In this document: in pieces, positions 54,075-63,595 of the stretch
Numbering within the stretch: position 1 is the stretch's first letter
Layout of the letters: the number at the start of each line of letters is the position of its first letter
Assembly: GCF_900155945.1 (NCBI RefSeq)
Contig: NZ_FTMN01000014.1
Coordinates: 22,748-86,747 of the forward strand
Direction: 5' to 3'
Origin: Marinobacterium stanieri
GTDB lineage: Bacteria > Pseudomonadota > Gammaproteobacteria > Pseudomonadales > Balneatricaceae
DNA length: 64,000 nt
Notes under the pieces: model-generated
The model's database searches: none
What the model was told of the DNA's origin: nothing
Seen by the model: the letters and a program-made list of their open reading frames with translations, nothing else
Translations under genes and position numbers: made by a program

Positions 54075-54502
54075 ATGTTTTACCGTCTTGTAAATGATGA
54101 AAAGGCTCTCGGGTTGGTACTGGGCAAAAACAAATCTGAATCACCGCAAGCAAGGCCGCAGCTAAAGAAGCGCGTACACAACACTACAAGGAGGTGTTGG
54201 TGCTTTGGTCTGATAGCTTGCTAATAGAAGGTGAGCATTACCCTGAATTGGTGCACCAGGAGGAGGCAGACAAGTACGAGCGGCAAGCTATCTCCCTGTT
54301 GATCGACGTACTGGATGCGGAGAAGTCAGGCGACGATAAAGCTATCAAGCAGTCTGCACAGCTGGTTTCAATTTATTGTTGGACATCTGAAAACTTAAAA
54401 GCTGAGTTCATGCCGCAGGCTCAGGCCGAGATAAAAGCGCGAGAAGATTACCGGATGGAGCAAGCGGAGAAGCTGGCGCGACTGACATCTACTCAAGAGA
54501 GC
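54075..54502 (+). pseudogene. Frameshifted gene preceding the DGQHR gene
   Basis: ATG 54075 has AAAGGAGAAA upstream and reads MFYRLVNDEKALGLVLGKNKS; a frameshift near 54150 is needed to continue into the natural-looking frame AKEARTQHYKEVLVLWSD to about 54500. The product would be an acidic, helical protein of about 140 residues. As it stands the first frame stops at 54224. The second frame runs on into the next gene, so the ancestor may have been fused to it. Confidence 0.5.
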
Positions 54503-54831
54503 ATGACTCAGTCGTCAGCAGAGTTCACGTTTAGCTTTCCTGCAGCTGCAGGCGTGCAGGCGTGCAGGCAGGGCGCCAGTACTTTACCGCTCAAGTGCCA
54601 TACAAGGCGCTTGTGAGGCTTTTTCGATTCGATGAAGAAGATGTCCCAACTCAGCTACGTGCGCAACGAAAGCTGAATGAGAAACGAAGTAAGGCCATTG
54701 GTGAGTATGTCATCAAAAACCGCGCGGACTATGTATTGCCAGCCCTGACTGCCTCGTGTGATACCGCCATGCGTTTCGATCCAATCGGCGTACCAGGTAG
54801 TGGTACCAGACTGGGCATGCTTCATATCCCT
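54503..54831 (+). pseudogene. DndB-like DGQHR gene, 5' part
   Basis: From ATG 54503: SAEFTFSFPAAAGVQAGRQYF, QLRAQRKLNEKRSKAIGEYV and YVLPALTASC, the N-terminal pattern of DndB. Two lesions: an 8-bp tandem duplication GCGTGCAG-GCGTGCAG (54553-54568) shifts the frame between VQA and GRQ, and an IS605-type element interrupts the gene after HIP. The remainder resumes at 56245. DndB is the transcriptional regulator/accessory protein of phosphorothioation systems. Confidence 0.7.
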
Positions 54832-55000
54832 TTGACATCCTCCCCTCCCTTCGCGCTTCGCGACTCAGGAAGAGGATTCCCTCTACAGGGTGCCAACTGA
54901 TTGCTCGGTTGGCAGGTTCCTGCTGCTGACCGCCAGCGCGGTTCACTTCACAGGCGATCCGGGCGTCGTCCCGCCCTTTCTCGGATTTCAATTCCCCGAG
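54816..55000 (-). ncRNA. Putative omega RNA (reRNA) with guide into the DGQHR gene
   Basis: In IS605 elements the guide RNA overlaps the tnpB 3' end and the right end, and its guide is the flanking DNA. Here the scaffold would end GAGGATGTCAA at 54832 and the guide would read AGGGATATGAAGCATG, matching the empty donor site. Position is by analogy only. Confidence 0.4.
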
Positions 55001-56244
55001 CCAGAATATTCAGGCCACCAACTACATCGGCGTTGTTTTCGTACCCACAGTCGATACAGACAAACGCGGATTGCGTGAGCCGGTTCAACGGTGACACCTT
55101 GCCGCACTCCGGGCAGGTTTGGCTGGTGTGGTGCGCCGGAACCGCCAACACCTCACCGCCCATCCAGAGTGATTTATATTCCAGCTGGCGCCGGAACTCG
55201 CCCCAGCCCTGATCTAGGATCGAGGTGTTTAATCCCGACTTCGCCCGGACATGTTTACCCGGTGATTCGACGCTGCCTTTGGCCGATGCCGACATGTTTT
55301 TCACCTGAAGGTCTTCAATCACCAACATCGCGTGGTTTTGGCAGAGCGTGGTTGAAGTCTTGTGCAGGTAGTCCTGTCGGACATTGGCAATACGGCCCTG
55401 CAAGCGTTGGACCCGTGCTTTGGCTTTGTGCCAGTTGGATGAGAATCGCACCTTGCGGCTGAGCTGGCGCTGGGCCCTGGCCAGTGCCTGCTCATGTTGA
55501 CGGAAGCTATTGATCGCCGCGATTGAGCTACCATCGCTTAAGGTGGCCAATTGGGCAATCCCGACATCGATCCCTACCCAGTGATCAGGGGCCGGATGAG
55601 CAGGCGGGGTAATGTCCTGTTCGGCCTGGTAGCTGATCCACCAATGGCCCTGCGAGAAGCTGAGGGTGCAGTTCTTTATCAAGCCGGTGATGTCCCGGCT
55701 TTTACGAAACTTGCACCAACCGATACCGGCAGGGAGCTTGACCCGGCGTCCGTTGAGCTGGCAGTACTTGTTGAAGTTGACGAATCGAACACTGTCACGG
55801 CTGCGGCCCTTCTTTTTAAAACAGGGCCGATCAGCCTTCAGTTTCGGGTCAAAATAGCGCCGCCAAGCAGAATCCAGGTCTTTCAATTTTTGTTGCAGAT
55901 TGTCCGTATAGGCTTCGGTGAGGAAGGCCTTGTCCTCTTCACGCTTCCAGGCGGTGATCCACTTGGACATGGATTCGTAGCGGGGAACGTATTCCCCCTC
56001 AGTGGCATAGGCTTCATTGCACCGCGCCAACGCCTGATTCCAGACAAAACGCGCATGCCCACACAGCACGCGCAGTCGCGCCTGTTGTTCAGCATTAACA
56101 TCGAGTCGGAATTTGAAGGCTTTACGGAGTTTCATACCGGAACGGTATCATGGATGCTGTATAAATCAACAGTTCCCGTAACCCTTCGGGTTACCCCGCT
56201 TCACCCCACACCTTCATCGGTGCGGGTACCCTGCTGGAGCCTGG
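54832..56244 (-). mobile_element. IS200/IS605-type element (tnpB only) inserted in the DGQHR gene
   Basis: About 1413 bp by comparison with the reading frame it splits: removing it joins HIP to MDAVLLINDGQHR. It lacks tnpA. The end beyond the tnpB stop (54832-54947) matches the scar at 15333-15438. The other end has a hairpin-forming stretch (CCCGTAACCCTTCGGGTTAC). No target duplication is expected for this family. Exact ends may be off by a few bases. Confidence 0.8.
54948..56135 (-). CDS. tnpB: TnpB RNA-guided nuclease
   Basis: 395 residues. N-terminal KAFKFRLDVNAEQQARLRVL, DDE-like RuvC residues (GIDVGIAQLA with Asp near 190; LVIEDLQVKNM with Glu; NNADVVGGLNIL with Asp) and the zinc ribbon CPECG ... 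CIDCG. All expected catalytic positions are present and the frame is intact, so the nuclease is probably active. TnpB cuts the empty site with its omega RNA, favouring IS retention. Confidence 0.9.
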   Translation of the reverse strand: MKLRKAFKFRLDVNAEQQARLRVLCGHARFVWNQALARCNEAYATEGEYVPRYESMSKWITAWKREEDKAFLTEAYTDNLQQKLKDLDSAWRRYFDPKLKADRPCFKKKGRSRDSVRFVNFNKYCQLNGRRVKLPAGIGWCKFRKSRDITGLIKNCTLSFSQGHWWISYQAEQDITPPAHPAPDHWVGIDVGIAQLATLSDGSSIAAINSFRQHEQALARAQRQLSRKVRFSSNWHKAKARVQRLQGRIANVRQDYLHKTSTTLCQNHAMLVIEDLQVKNMSASAKGSVESPGKHVRAKSGLNTSILDQGWGEFRRQLEYKSLWMGGEVLAVPAHHTSQTCPECGKVSPLNRLTQSAFVCIDCGYENNADVVGGLNILARGIEIRERAGRRPDRL

Positions 56245-57021
56245 ATGGACGCAGTGCTGTTGATTAACGATGGCCAGCACCGTCGGCGTGGTATTGAGCA
56301 CGCGATCGCTGAAGACCGTACGCTGGCGGAGCAAACGGTTGCTGTAACCATATTCTTTGATGCTGGATTGAGAAAGGCACAGCAGATGTTTGCAGACATC
56401 AACACCAACCAAGTGAAGCCTTCGTCAGCTCTAAATATGGTATATGACCACCGTAATGATTTTGGTCGTTGGGTATTGGAGGTACTGGATGCCATGCCCG
56501 GCATCAAGCGTCGCGTCGAGATGGAAACATCGAGCGTAGGGGCCAAGAGAGGCAAGCTATGGTCAGTTGTTGCTATTCGAAAGACCATACTATCCCTTTG
56601 CCAGTTGACCGAAAAGTCATTCGCGGATCTGGATCAGGAACAGCGAGACCATCATAAGGTTCATGTCGTCGAATTCTTCAATTCTTTGGCCGCGTATGTG
56701 CCATGTTGGCGTGCCATGGTGGATCATGAAATTCCGGCCGCTGAGGTGAAGGCTGAGATGTTGATCGGCCAGACAGTGTTCCTTGAGGCTTTAGCAGTGG
56801 CTGGAGCGACGATCAGTAATACAGGCAGTGGCTGGGATAAGTGTGAAGCTTGGAAAGCAATGAGCGTTTACAAGAGCGATGCGCGCTGGGAAGGGTTGTG
56901 CATAGTGTCGGGCCGTATGGTTAAAACAGTCGCTGCTGTGAAGAGTACAGCTGTTGAATTGCTCCGAATCGCAAGTGTTTTGATTCCACCTGAGATGCGC
57001 GAGTTTGGCCGGGTTTCATAA
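56245..57021 (+). pseudogene. DndB-like DGQHR gene, 3' part
   Basis: Starts MDAVLLINDGQHRRRGIEHAI with the defining DGQHR motif, then MFADINTNQVKPSSALNMVYDHR, as in DndB/DGQHR proteins. It is open to a natural stop at 57021. The remaining frame begins with an ATG inside the ancestral gene, but no good ribosome-binding site is present. Boxes C/D upstream and box E downstream bracket it. Confidence 0.75.
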
Positions 57022-57060
57022 CCCGGCAGTGTTCTCAAAGCCTGATTATATTTGATTTAC

Positions 57061-57077
57061 GTATACTTTAAGTATAC
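57061..57077. promoter_or_regulatory. Box E of the GTATACTT palindrome
   Basis: GTATACTTTAAGTATAC, the exact reverse complement of box B, 40 bp upstream of the methyltransferase start. Confidence 0.8.
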
Positions 57078-57116
57078 AATTTATTTAATGTTAATCATAA
57101 ATATCAGGCGGTTACG

Positions 57117-59135
57117 ATGAAATCAGTTCATATCTTCACAACTCTGATGGAACGAAATGGCAAGCCTCGCGTGTGGGTGCAGGGCGCACAGCTGGAAGAA
57201 GCTGGCTATGAAGTAGGCGCTCTGTACCACCGTACTAAATCTGCAGGTCAACTTACCCTTGAACTGGCTGAGTCTGAAGACAAGTCTACCCGCACCGTTT
57301 CCCGCAAGAAGTCTGGCGGCCTGATAGTTCCCCTGATTGACATCAACAATGCAGAGCTGGCCGAAGCCCTGCCATACGAAATCGGCACTCAGCTTGTAGT
57401 CACTTGCCGCAATGGCCGTATCGTCATCCGCGTTCATCCGGACGTGGCTGCAAAGAAAGCACGGGAAGACCGTATCAAGGATCGTATGGCGCGCCAGCAC
57501 GCACTGCGAAGTGCTGCTTTCATTGAAGATGGCATGGCCACTGGAGCTTTGAATGCAGGCCTGCTTGGATTTGGTCATACCTCATTCCTGCAGCTCGGCG
57601 TTGTGCTGGCGCAGGACACCATGACTGAAGTCGAGGTACCGGCATCCCTCAAGGCGTGCGACTTCACCAAGGTGGTTGGAGACACTAGCAGCCTGCTTTC
57701 AATTCTGAGCCAGAAACCTGCCCCTGCTGATACCCTCTACATTGGCGACCCTGCCCGTAATGCCGAGTCAGATCAGGCCGCTGACTTCTTCTTTAAGATC
57801 CGTGCCGTAGAAGCCTTGAACCCTGCCGTTGTCATCATGGAATCAGCCGGGAACGCTGACAGCCCTCTAAACATCGCTGCAATCCAGCTGTTGGAAGCAT
57901 TGGGCTACGTCATCCAGAACAAAACCATTAACGAACGTACTGTTCAGTTGGCCGTCAGCGAAGGGCTGTCTGACTCAGACTGGACCAGCCTGCTTACTCA
58001 GGGTGCTTCGGGCCAGACCCACACAGTCTCTGTTTCATCTGCAGGACGCTTCATGACCAGCAAGCATTCTCAGCGCATGTCTAACCTGATGGTGGCACTG
58101 AATAGTTCAAAACCGATGGACTCCCTGAGCCTGTTTCACGGTGGTGGCATTCTTTCTGATGCCATGCACGAAGGCCTCAGCCGCGAAGGAATCACAACTG
58201 CAGTGCGCGTAGGTGTGGAGATTGAGGATGCTTGCCTGTCATCTTCACTGACCAATAACAGCCGGATCTGGAGTGAGCGTGCAACCATCATGCAGGGATC
58301 AATTTCGCTGGCGCGAATGGTTTCAACCCTGCCATCGTGCGTGATAGGTGAAGCCGGTATCCCGTGTGTTGGCGCCAGCAAAAGTGGTCGTAGCCGCAAC
58401 AAGATCAATAGCGCTGAAGCACACAAGAAAGCAGGTGGTTTGTTCTACTGGACTCTGCGTTTCTTTGAAGAAGCCAACTTGAGTGTCGGTGTCGTCGAAA
58501 ACGTGACCGAGTACATGAATACTCACAGCATGAAGGTCATCCGCGATACTCTGGCCGCTCTGGGATACACCCTGAGTGAACGCATCCTGAAAGGTGCTCA
58601 GATGGGAGCGCTGGAAGACCGTGCGCGTATGTGCTGCCTGTTTGTTGATGAGCGCCTGAGCCGCTTCTTCAATCTTGAGGGTGTGCAGCCGCTGCGCCGC
58701 AAGGAAGAGACTCTTGGCATGGTACTGGAGCAGATCCCGGCGACGAGCGATATGTGGAAGACCTACTCATATCTAGCCGATAAAGAGGTTCGAGACATCG
58801 CTGCAGGCAAGGGTTTCCGCCGCCAGCTTCTGACCCCGGAAGCGACAGAGGTTGGAGCGATCGGAGCTGGCTACCACAAAGGTCGCTCAACAGAGCCTTT
58901 CATCATCTCACCGTTTCAAGCAGGGTACAGCCGCCTTCTAACCAAGTACGAGCATGCTGCGGTAAAGACAATACCGGCATGTTTAATTAGTGGACTGTCC
59001 TCTACGCTGGCGCACCAGATCCTTGGTAACAGCGTGATTCATACAGCGTTTGAAAGTGTTAGCCGAATGATTGGCCGGGGCTTGGCACGGATCAAGGAAG
59101 AGATGAGCAAGGAATGGATAATGCTGGCTGCTTAA
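57117..59135 (+). CDS. Cytosine-C5 methyltransferase-like protein with tandem MTase folds
   Basis: 672 residues. Residues 17-108 are two AbrB/SymE-like beta units (VWVQGAQLEEAGYEVGALY; NAELAEALPYEIGTQLVV). The C-terminal half has C5-MTase motifs in order: I LFHGGGILSDAM (339-350), II VGVEIE (365-370), IV GIPCVGAS with Cys 417, VI VVENV (459-463), VIII GALEDRARMCC (498-508), X LGNSV (636-640). Residues 130-285 mirror the same order in decayed form: FIEDGMATGALNAG, QDTMTEVEV, YIGDPAR in place of the PC motif, VVIMESAGN in place of ENV, then LLEALGYVIQNKTIN, which parallels TLAALGYTLSERILK (478-492). This suggests an internal duplication with an inactive first copy. It is controlled by box E. 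Confidence 0.7.
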   Translation: MKSVHIFTTLMERNGKPRVWVQGAQLEEAGYEVGALYHRTKSAGQLTLELAESEDKSTRTVSRKKSGGLIVPLIDINNAELAEALPYEIGTQLVVTCRNGRIVIRVHPDVAAKKAREDRIKDRMARQHALRSAAFIEDGMATGALNAGLLGFGHTSFLQLGVVLAQDTMTEVEVPASLKACDFTKVVGDTSSLLSILSQKPAPADTLYIGDPARNAESDQAADFFFKIRAVEALNPAVVIMESAGNADSPLNIAAIQLLEALGYVIQNKTINERTVQLAVSEGLSDSDWTSLLTQGASGQTHTVSVSSAGRFMTSKHSQRMSNLMVALNSSKPMDSLSLFHGGGILSDAMHEGLSREGITTAVRVGVEIEDACLSSSLTNNSRIWSERATIMQGSISLARMVSTLPSCVIGEAGIPCVGASKSGRSRNKINSAEAHKKAGGLFYWTLRFFEEANLSVGVVENVTEYMNTHSMKVIRDTLAALGYTLSERILKGAQMGALEDRARMCCLFVDERLSRFFNLEGVQPLRRKEETLGMVLEQIPATSDMWKTYSYLADKEVRDIAAGKGFRRQLLTPEATEVGAIGAGYHKGRSTEPFIISPFQAGYSRLLTKYEHAAVKTIPACLISGLSSTLAHQILGNSVIHTAFESVSRMIGRGLARIKEEMSKEWIMLAA

Positions 59136-59396
59136 TGCAGCCCATAGCTGGCGCATAGGGCATGACGACCAAGACTGGGTTTACATCACTTGAAGCCCCA
59201 AGGGGTTCGAGTTAGCAGTCTTCGCATAACTCCGCTCTTGTGTACAAAGACTGGTAAGCGCACGAAGCAGACATTAGCGTAGGGTAGTCAATCACTTCAA
59301 ATCGTTGAGGATGAAAGACTCTACGGGCGGTCTGGCCGTTACATGATAGTGGGCACGACAAAGCTGAAAAAAGAACATCCTCCTAAGAGACAATGA
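59136..59396. other. Non-coding gap
   Basis: 261 bp between convergent genes; I see no gene, clear hairpin or repeat. Composition shifts to AT-rich to the right. Confidence 0.5.
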
Positions 59397-60605
59397 CTAA
59401 TCGAATCCCATGAGCTTGATTGATTCATTGCACCATTTAAGACTTTCGTGGTAGCAACTGTTGAAAAAAGACAGCTCTACTTCGGAGTTTTTATGCCAAC
59501 TCCCTTGCATAAAACTTTCTGCATCATTCAATATGAAGCCAAGAGGTCCACTTCTTTTTAAGAGTGCGTCTTTAATTTCATCATGTATTTCAATTTCATG
59601 AATAATATCGTCTAAACTCTGGTTTGTGAGACCATCTAGGTTTAAAATTAAACCCGTGAAAAATGCTTGAGATGGATCTGAATATTTTCTTAACTTTGAT
59701 AGATTCTCACAGAATCTGGCCGTAATTAATACCTTTCGAATCAACTCATGTGGCTTTCCATGATCTTCTGCCATAAGTATTAATGTAGCCCACTTCTTAA
59801 GCTCTGAAATGCCAATGAGAATCATAGCCTCTTTAAGACTGCTGATTTTCCTCTTTAATCCAAAGGCTGACGAGTTTGTCAGGCGTAGAAGTTTGTAACT
59901 AAAAGATGGATCATGGCTCAGCATTTCATGTAAATCATCAAAGCTAGATTCGGGATTGTACAGAGCTGCTAAAAATTGAGAAACGACAATTTTACTTCCG
60001 TTTGATTTATGGCCTTTTAGTAAAAGAGGTTTGCTAAAGAAAAATCCTTGGAATAATTTAAATCCTAATTTCTTGCACTCTTCAAATTCAACATTTGTTT
60101 CAACTTTCTCAGCTAAGAGAGTCACGTTGTATGCACTAAGGAGCTCGATTTGTCTTTTTGCACCGTCGAGGCCTAGAGCCATTATGTCAATTTTGATTAT
60201 ATCAACTAGTTCTATAAGCGGTATGTGGTTATCGCTAAAAACAAAGTCGTCAAGTGCAAGCTTGTAGCCTGATTTTTTTAGCCTGCGGACAGATTTAACT
60301 AAAGCAGGTGTTATCTCACAGTCTTCTAATATTTCGATAACAATTTCATTAGGAGACAAAGCAGGCAGAACATCTCCTTCTAGCATTCGTTGAGTGAAGT
60401 TAATAAATGCGGGCAGTGCTCTAACACTACCTTTTTCTACAACACTGGTATACGAGTGCAATATAACCCTGCTGCTTGCAGTGTCTCCATTGAGTAAAGG
60501 CATGGGGTTAGAACCATCGCAGCTACGATAAAGCAACTCATAGGCAATAACTTTAAGGTTGAAATCAAATATTGGTTGGCGTGCCATCAAAACTGTTTCA
60601 ATCAT
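59397..60605 (-). CDS. EAL-HDOD signalling protein (degenerate EAL)
   Basis: 402 residues. The N-terminal EAL-like domain (ARQPIFDFNLKVIAYELLYRS; LALDDFVF; IIKIDIMAL; LLAEKVET; FQGFFFSKP) is of the YuxH type, in which several metal ligands differ from active c-di-GMP phosphodiesterases. The C-terminal HDOD domain covers about 205-400. It sits 29 bp after a diguanylate cyclase gene on the same strand, so the pair probably acts together in c-di-GMP sensing. The DNA here is markedly more AT-rich than the plasmid backbone, suggesting a recent gain. Confidence 0.85.
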   Translation of the reverse strand: MIETVLMARQPIFDFNLKVIAYELLYRSCDGSNPMPLLNGDTASSRVILHSYTSVVEKGSVRALPAFINFTQRMLEGDVLPALSPNEIVIEILEDCEITPALVKSVRRLKKSGYKLALDDFVFSDNHIPLIELVDIIKIDIMALGLDGAKRQIELLSAYNVTLLAEKVETNVEFEECKKLGFKLFQGFFFSKPLLLKGHKSNGSKIVVSQFLAALYNPESSFDDLHEMLSHDPSFSYKLLRLTNSSAFGLKRKISSLKEAMILIGISELKKWATLILMAEDHGKPHELIRKVLITARFCENLSKLRKYSDPSQAFFTGLILNLDGLTNQSLDDIIHEIEIHDEIKDALLKRSGPLGFILNDAESFMQGSWHKNSEVELSFFNSCYHESLKWCNESIKLMGFD

Positions 60606-60634
60606 CTGAGTTATACCTGTAATTAGAGTGAAAA

Positions 60635-62038
60635 TTATTGTTCATCATTTAGTTGATGTTCGTTGCTTAGCGAAACTCGGTTTCGCCCTGTTCGCTTGGC
60701 GTAGTATAGGTTTTTATCCGCTTCTTCTAAAAGACTTTTAACACTACAGCCATAAGAAGCTTCAGCAATACCAGCGCTGAAAGTTATATATTGATCACTT
60801 TCTGACAGGAAAAAAGGGTTTGAACCTATACTTTTATTTAGATTTAAAAGAACCCTTTTTGCAGTCTCGGAATTGGCGCCTGGCAACAACAAGAGAAACT
60901 CCTCTCCTCCCAACCTTCCTAATACGTCAGTTTTTCGGGTCATGCTATTTATTCGGTGGCTTAGCTGTTGAAGTACTAAGTCTCCGGCTGCATGACCAAA
61001 ATTATCATTAACATCTTTGAAATGATCGATATCTATCATTGATATACTAAGTGGGATGTTGGTTTCCTCGAAATTTTCTATGTGTCCTTGTAGACAATCA
61101 ACAATCGCTGACCGGTTCATTAGTCCTGTTAAGGCATCATGATTAGCACGATTTTGCCATTCCTTTCTTAAGGTCGACTCATTCTTAAGTATTCGCTTTT
61201 GTAGTGTCAGCGCAATTACGCTGAATGAAGATGATATTGAAAATGACAAAATGAAAAACCATTCCTTGTTAAGACTTTCTACGGAATGGAGATCAATAGC
61301 TATCGCGATGTAAAGTGATATGGAGCAGAAAACTGAAGCATAGCTAAAGAAAGACTTTGAACCATATACAAGGAAAATTGAAGCAGGAATAGTTAGAAAT
61401 ATAATCCAATTCACTACGCAAAAAGAAGTAAGAATGATGGTAAGAATTACTATTGTCGATACGAGCCAGGAGAGGGTGATGCCTTCACTTTCACTTTCCC
61501 AGCGAGTTATTGATACTAATAGCGGAATTATTAATAGAACGCCAAGTATAGATGAAAGACCATAAGAGATAGCGGTAGGAATAAAGTCTAGGGTTTCTGG
61601 ATGATTGCTATTTAAAAGATGTACGCCTAGTGACATCAGAACAGCATAGATGCTAGCTGGAAGAAAGCAGCCTATAATAAATGCCATAAAAAGTTGTTTA
61701 GGTTTTTCTATTCCTTTAGATAAGAAGTAGCATGCAGCTGTGCCAGATAGAAATACTAAAAAAGTTTCAGCTATTGAATTTAATAGAATATTTAGCAGTT
61801 GCAGGTTTTTTTCATAATTAAACGTTGTTTCATAATGTATAAATAGGCATGAAAAAAATATTGATATTAAAACACGTGAACCATAACGATAGTAAAGGTA
61901 CGGGCCTAAGCCAGTAGGTAACCAAAGAAGCCATAAAGTATTAGAGCTTGAAGTGAAAAAAAACAGCGAAATTTTGGCTAGAAAATAATATAGCCCCCCA
62001 AAAATCAGTAATGTTGTGGTTTTTTTATGCCAATGCAT
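60635..62038 (-). CDS. MASE1-type membrane diguanylate cyclase
   Basis: 467 residues from ATG 62038 (GGAGA 8 bp upstream; ATG 62056 is the longer option). About eight transmembrane helices over residues 8-290 begin with a MASE1-like WLLWLPTGLGPYLYYRYGSR. The GGDEF domain has the active sequence GRLGGEEF with an RKTD inhibitory site five residues before it, so product-inhibited c-di-GMP synthesis is expected. Forms an operon with the EAL-HDOD gene downstream. AT-rich like its partner. Confidence 0.85.
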   Translation of the reverse strand: MHWHKKTTTLLIFGGLYYFLAKISLFFFTSSSNTLWLLWLPTGLGPYLYYRYGSRVLISIFFSCLFIHYETTFNYEKNLQLLNILLNSIAETFLVFLSGTAACYFLSKGIEKPKQLFMAFIIGCFLPASIYAVLMSLGVHLLNSNHPETLDFIPTAISYGLSSILGVLLIIPLLVSITRWESESEGITLSWLVSTIVILTIILTSFCVVNWIIFLTIPASIFLVYGSKSFFSYASVFCSISLYIAIAIDLHSVESLNKEWFFILSFSISSSFSVIALTLQKRILKNESTLRKEWQNRANHDALTGLMNRSAIVDCLQGHIENFEETNIPLSISMIDIDHFKDVNDNFGHAAGDLVLQQLSHRINSMTRKTDVLGRLGGEEFLLLLPGANSETAKRVLLNLNKSIGSNPFFLSESDQYITFSAGIAEASYGCSVKSLLEEADKNLYYAKRTGRNRVSLSNEHQLNDEQ

Positions 62039-62479
62039 GAATATGTCTCCAAACATGTAGGGGCTACTTGCAAGTATAGGTCTCCAATTGGCAACACGAA
62101 AATATCATTTGTGCTTAACGAAAGTCAATTTAAGCATAAATGTCACTTCAATTACTGAGGGCTTTATTCAATCTAAATGCTAATGGTTATTATTTATTTT
62201 CTGCTTCCTGGTACTCAATTTTGTTGTAGGTGGCAGGTGGGGGCTCAATACATTGAGAAAATGCAAATGTGACGATTGATAAATGATTTTTATTTTTACT
62301 ACCATGCCTTTTGTTCCAAAGCTGCGGAGACATAGTCTTTCGACTGTCTAAATCCGCAGCGTTCAGCATTGCTATGGGTTGACTGATAACCTGCTCAGAA
62401 TGGATACAGCCAATCATCACATTTCGCAAACATGCCAACCGTAAGCGCGAAGGGAGGGGGCTCATAGTTTTATGTCAGT
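62039..62479. other. Non-coding gap
   Basis: About 440 bp, mostly AT-rich. A minus-strand frame (62190-62465) has no ribosome-binding site or recognisable product. A 16-nt stretch (AGCGCGAAGGGAGGGG, near 62443) matches part of the IS605 right end. Confidence 0.4.
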
Positions 62480-62642
62480 CAACATTTACACATTTAGGTA
62501 CGCGTCGATCCGACCTTCTAAGTGGATGCTCAGCTGTGACTGTGAGATCTTCAAAATTCCAGCGTTAAGCAGTTTCAGAAAGGCGTTCTCACTGGTGAAG
62601 CGGGCTTTGGTCAGCTTACTGAACTGCCGGTGTGTTCTGGTC
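62480..62642 (-). pseudogene. IS256-family transposase C-terminal relic
   Basis: Minus-strand reading RQFSKLTKARFTSENAFLKLL and SQLSIHLEGRID resembles the C-terminus of IS256/mutator transposases (LKLL...W...LAIHFEGRLD), with the Trp-containing middle missing. It is cut by the IS3 element at 62662. Confidence 0.4.
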
Positions 62643-62664
62643 GGACTTTATCATAGTGTAGTGG

Positions 62665-63510
<846 letters not shown>

Positions 63511-63595
63511 CTGGTCTATCAGCGCGAACGTTCGAGCTCATCCGACATCAAGAGAGCAGTGGTGAGCTCCCCGTGGCCTTTTTTAGTATCGCTTT

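Noticed and set aside
49967..57021. A complete Dnd phosphorothioation system
   Set aside because: Only DndC-like and DndB-like proteins are visible; no cysteine desulfurase, DndD ATPase or DndE was found on either strand.
62443..62459. Third IS605 right-end scar
   Set aside because: Only 16 nt match (AGCGCGAAGGGAGGGG); neighbouring bases do not align.
62190..62465. Minus-strand frame of 91 codons
   Set aside because: No ribosome-binding site, no signal or domain, and composition unlike coding sequence.
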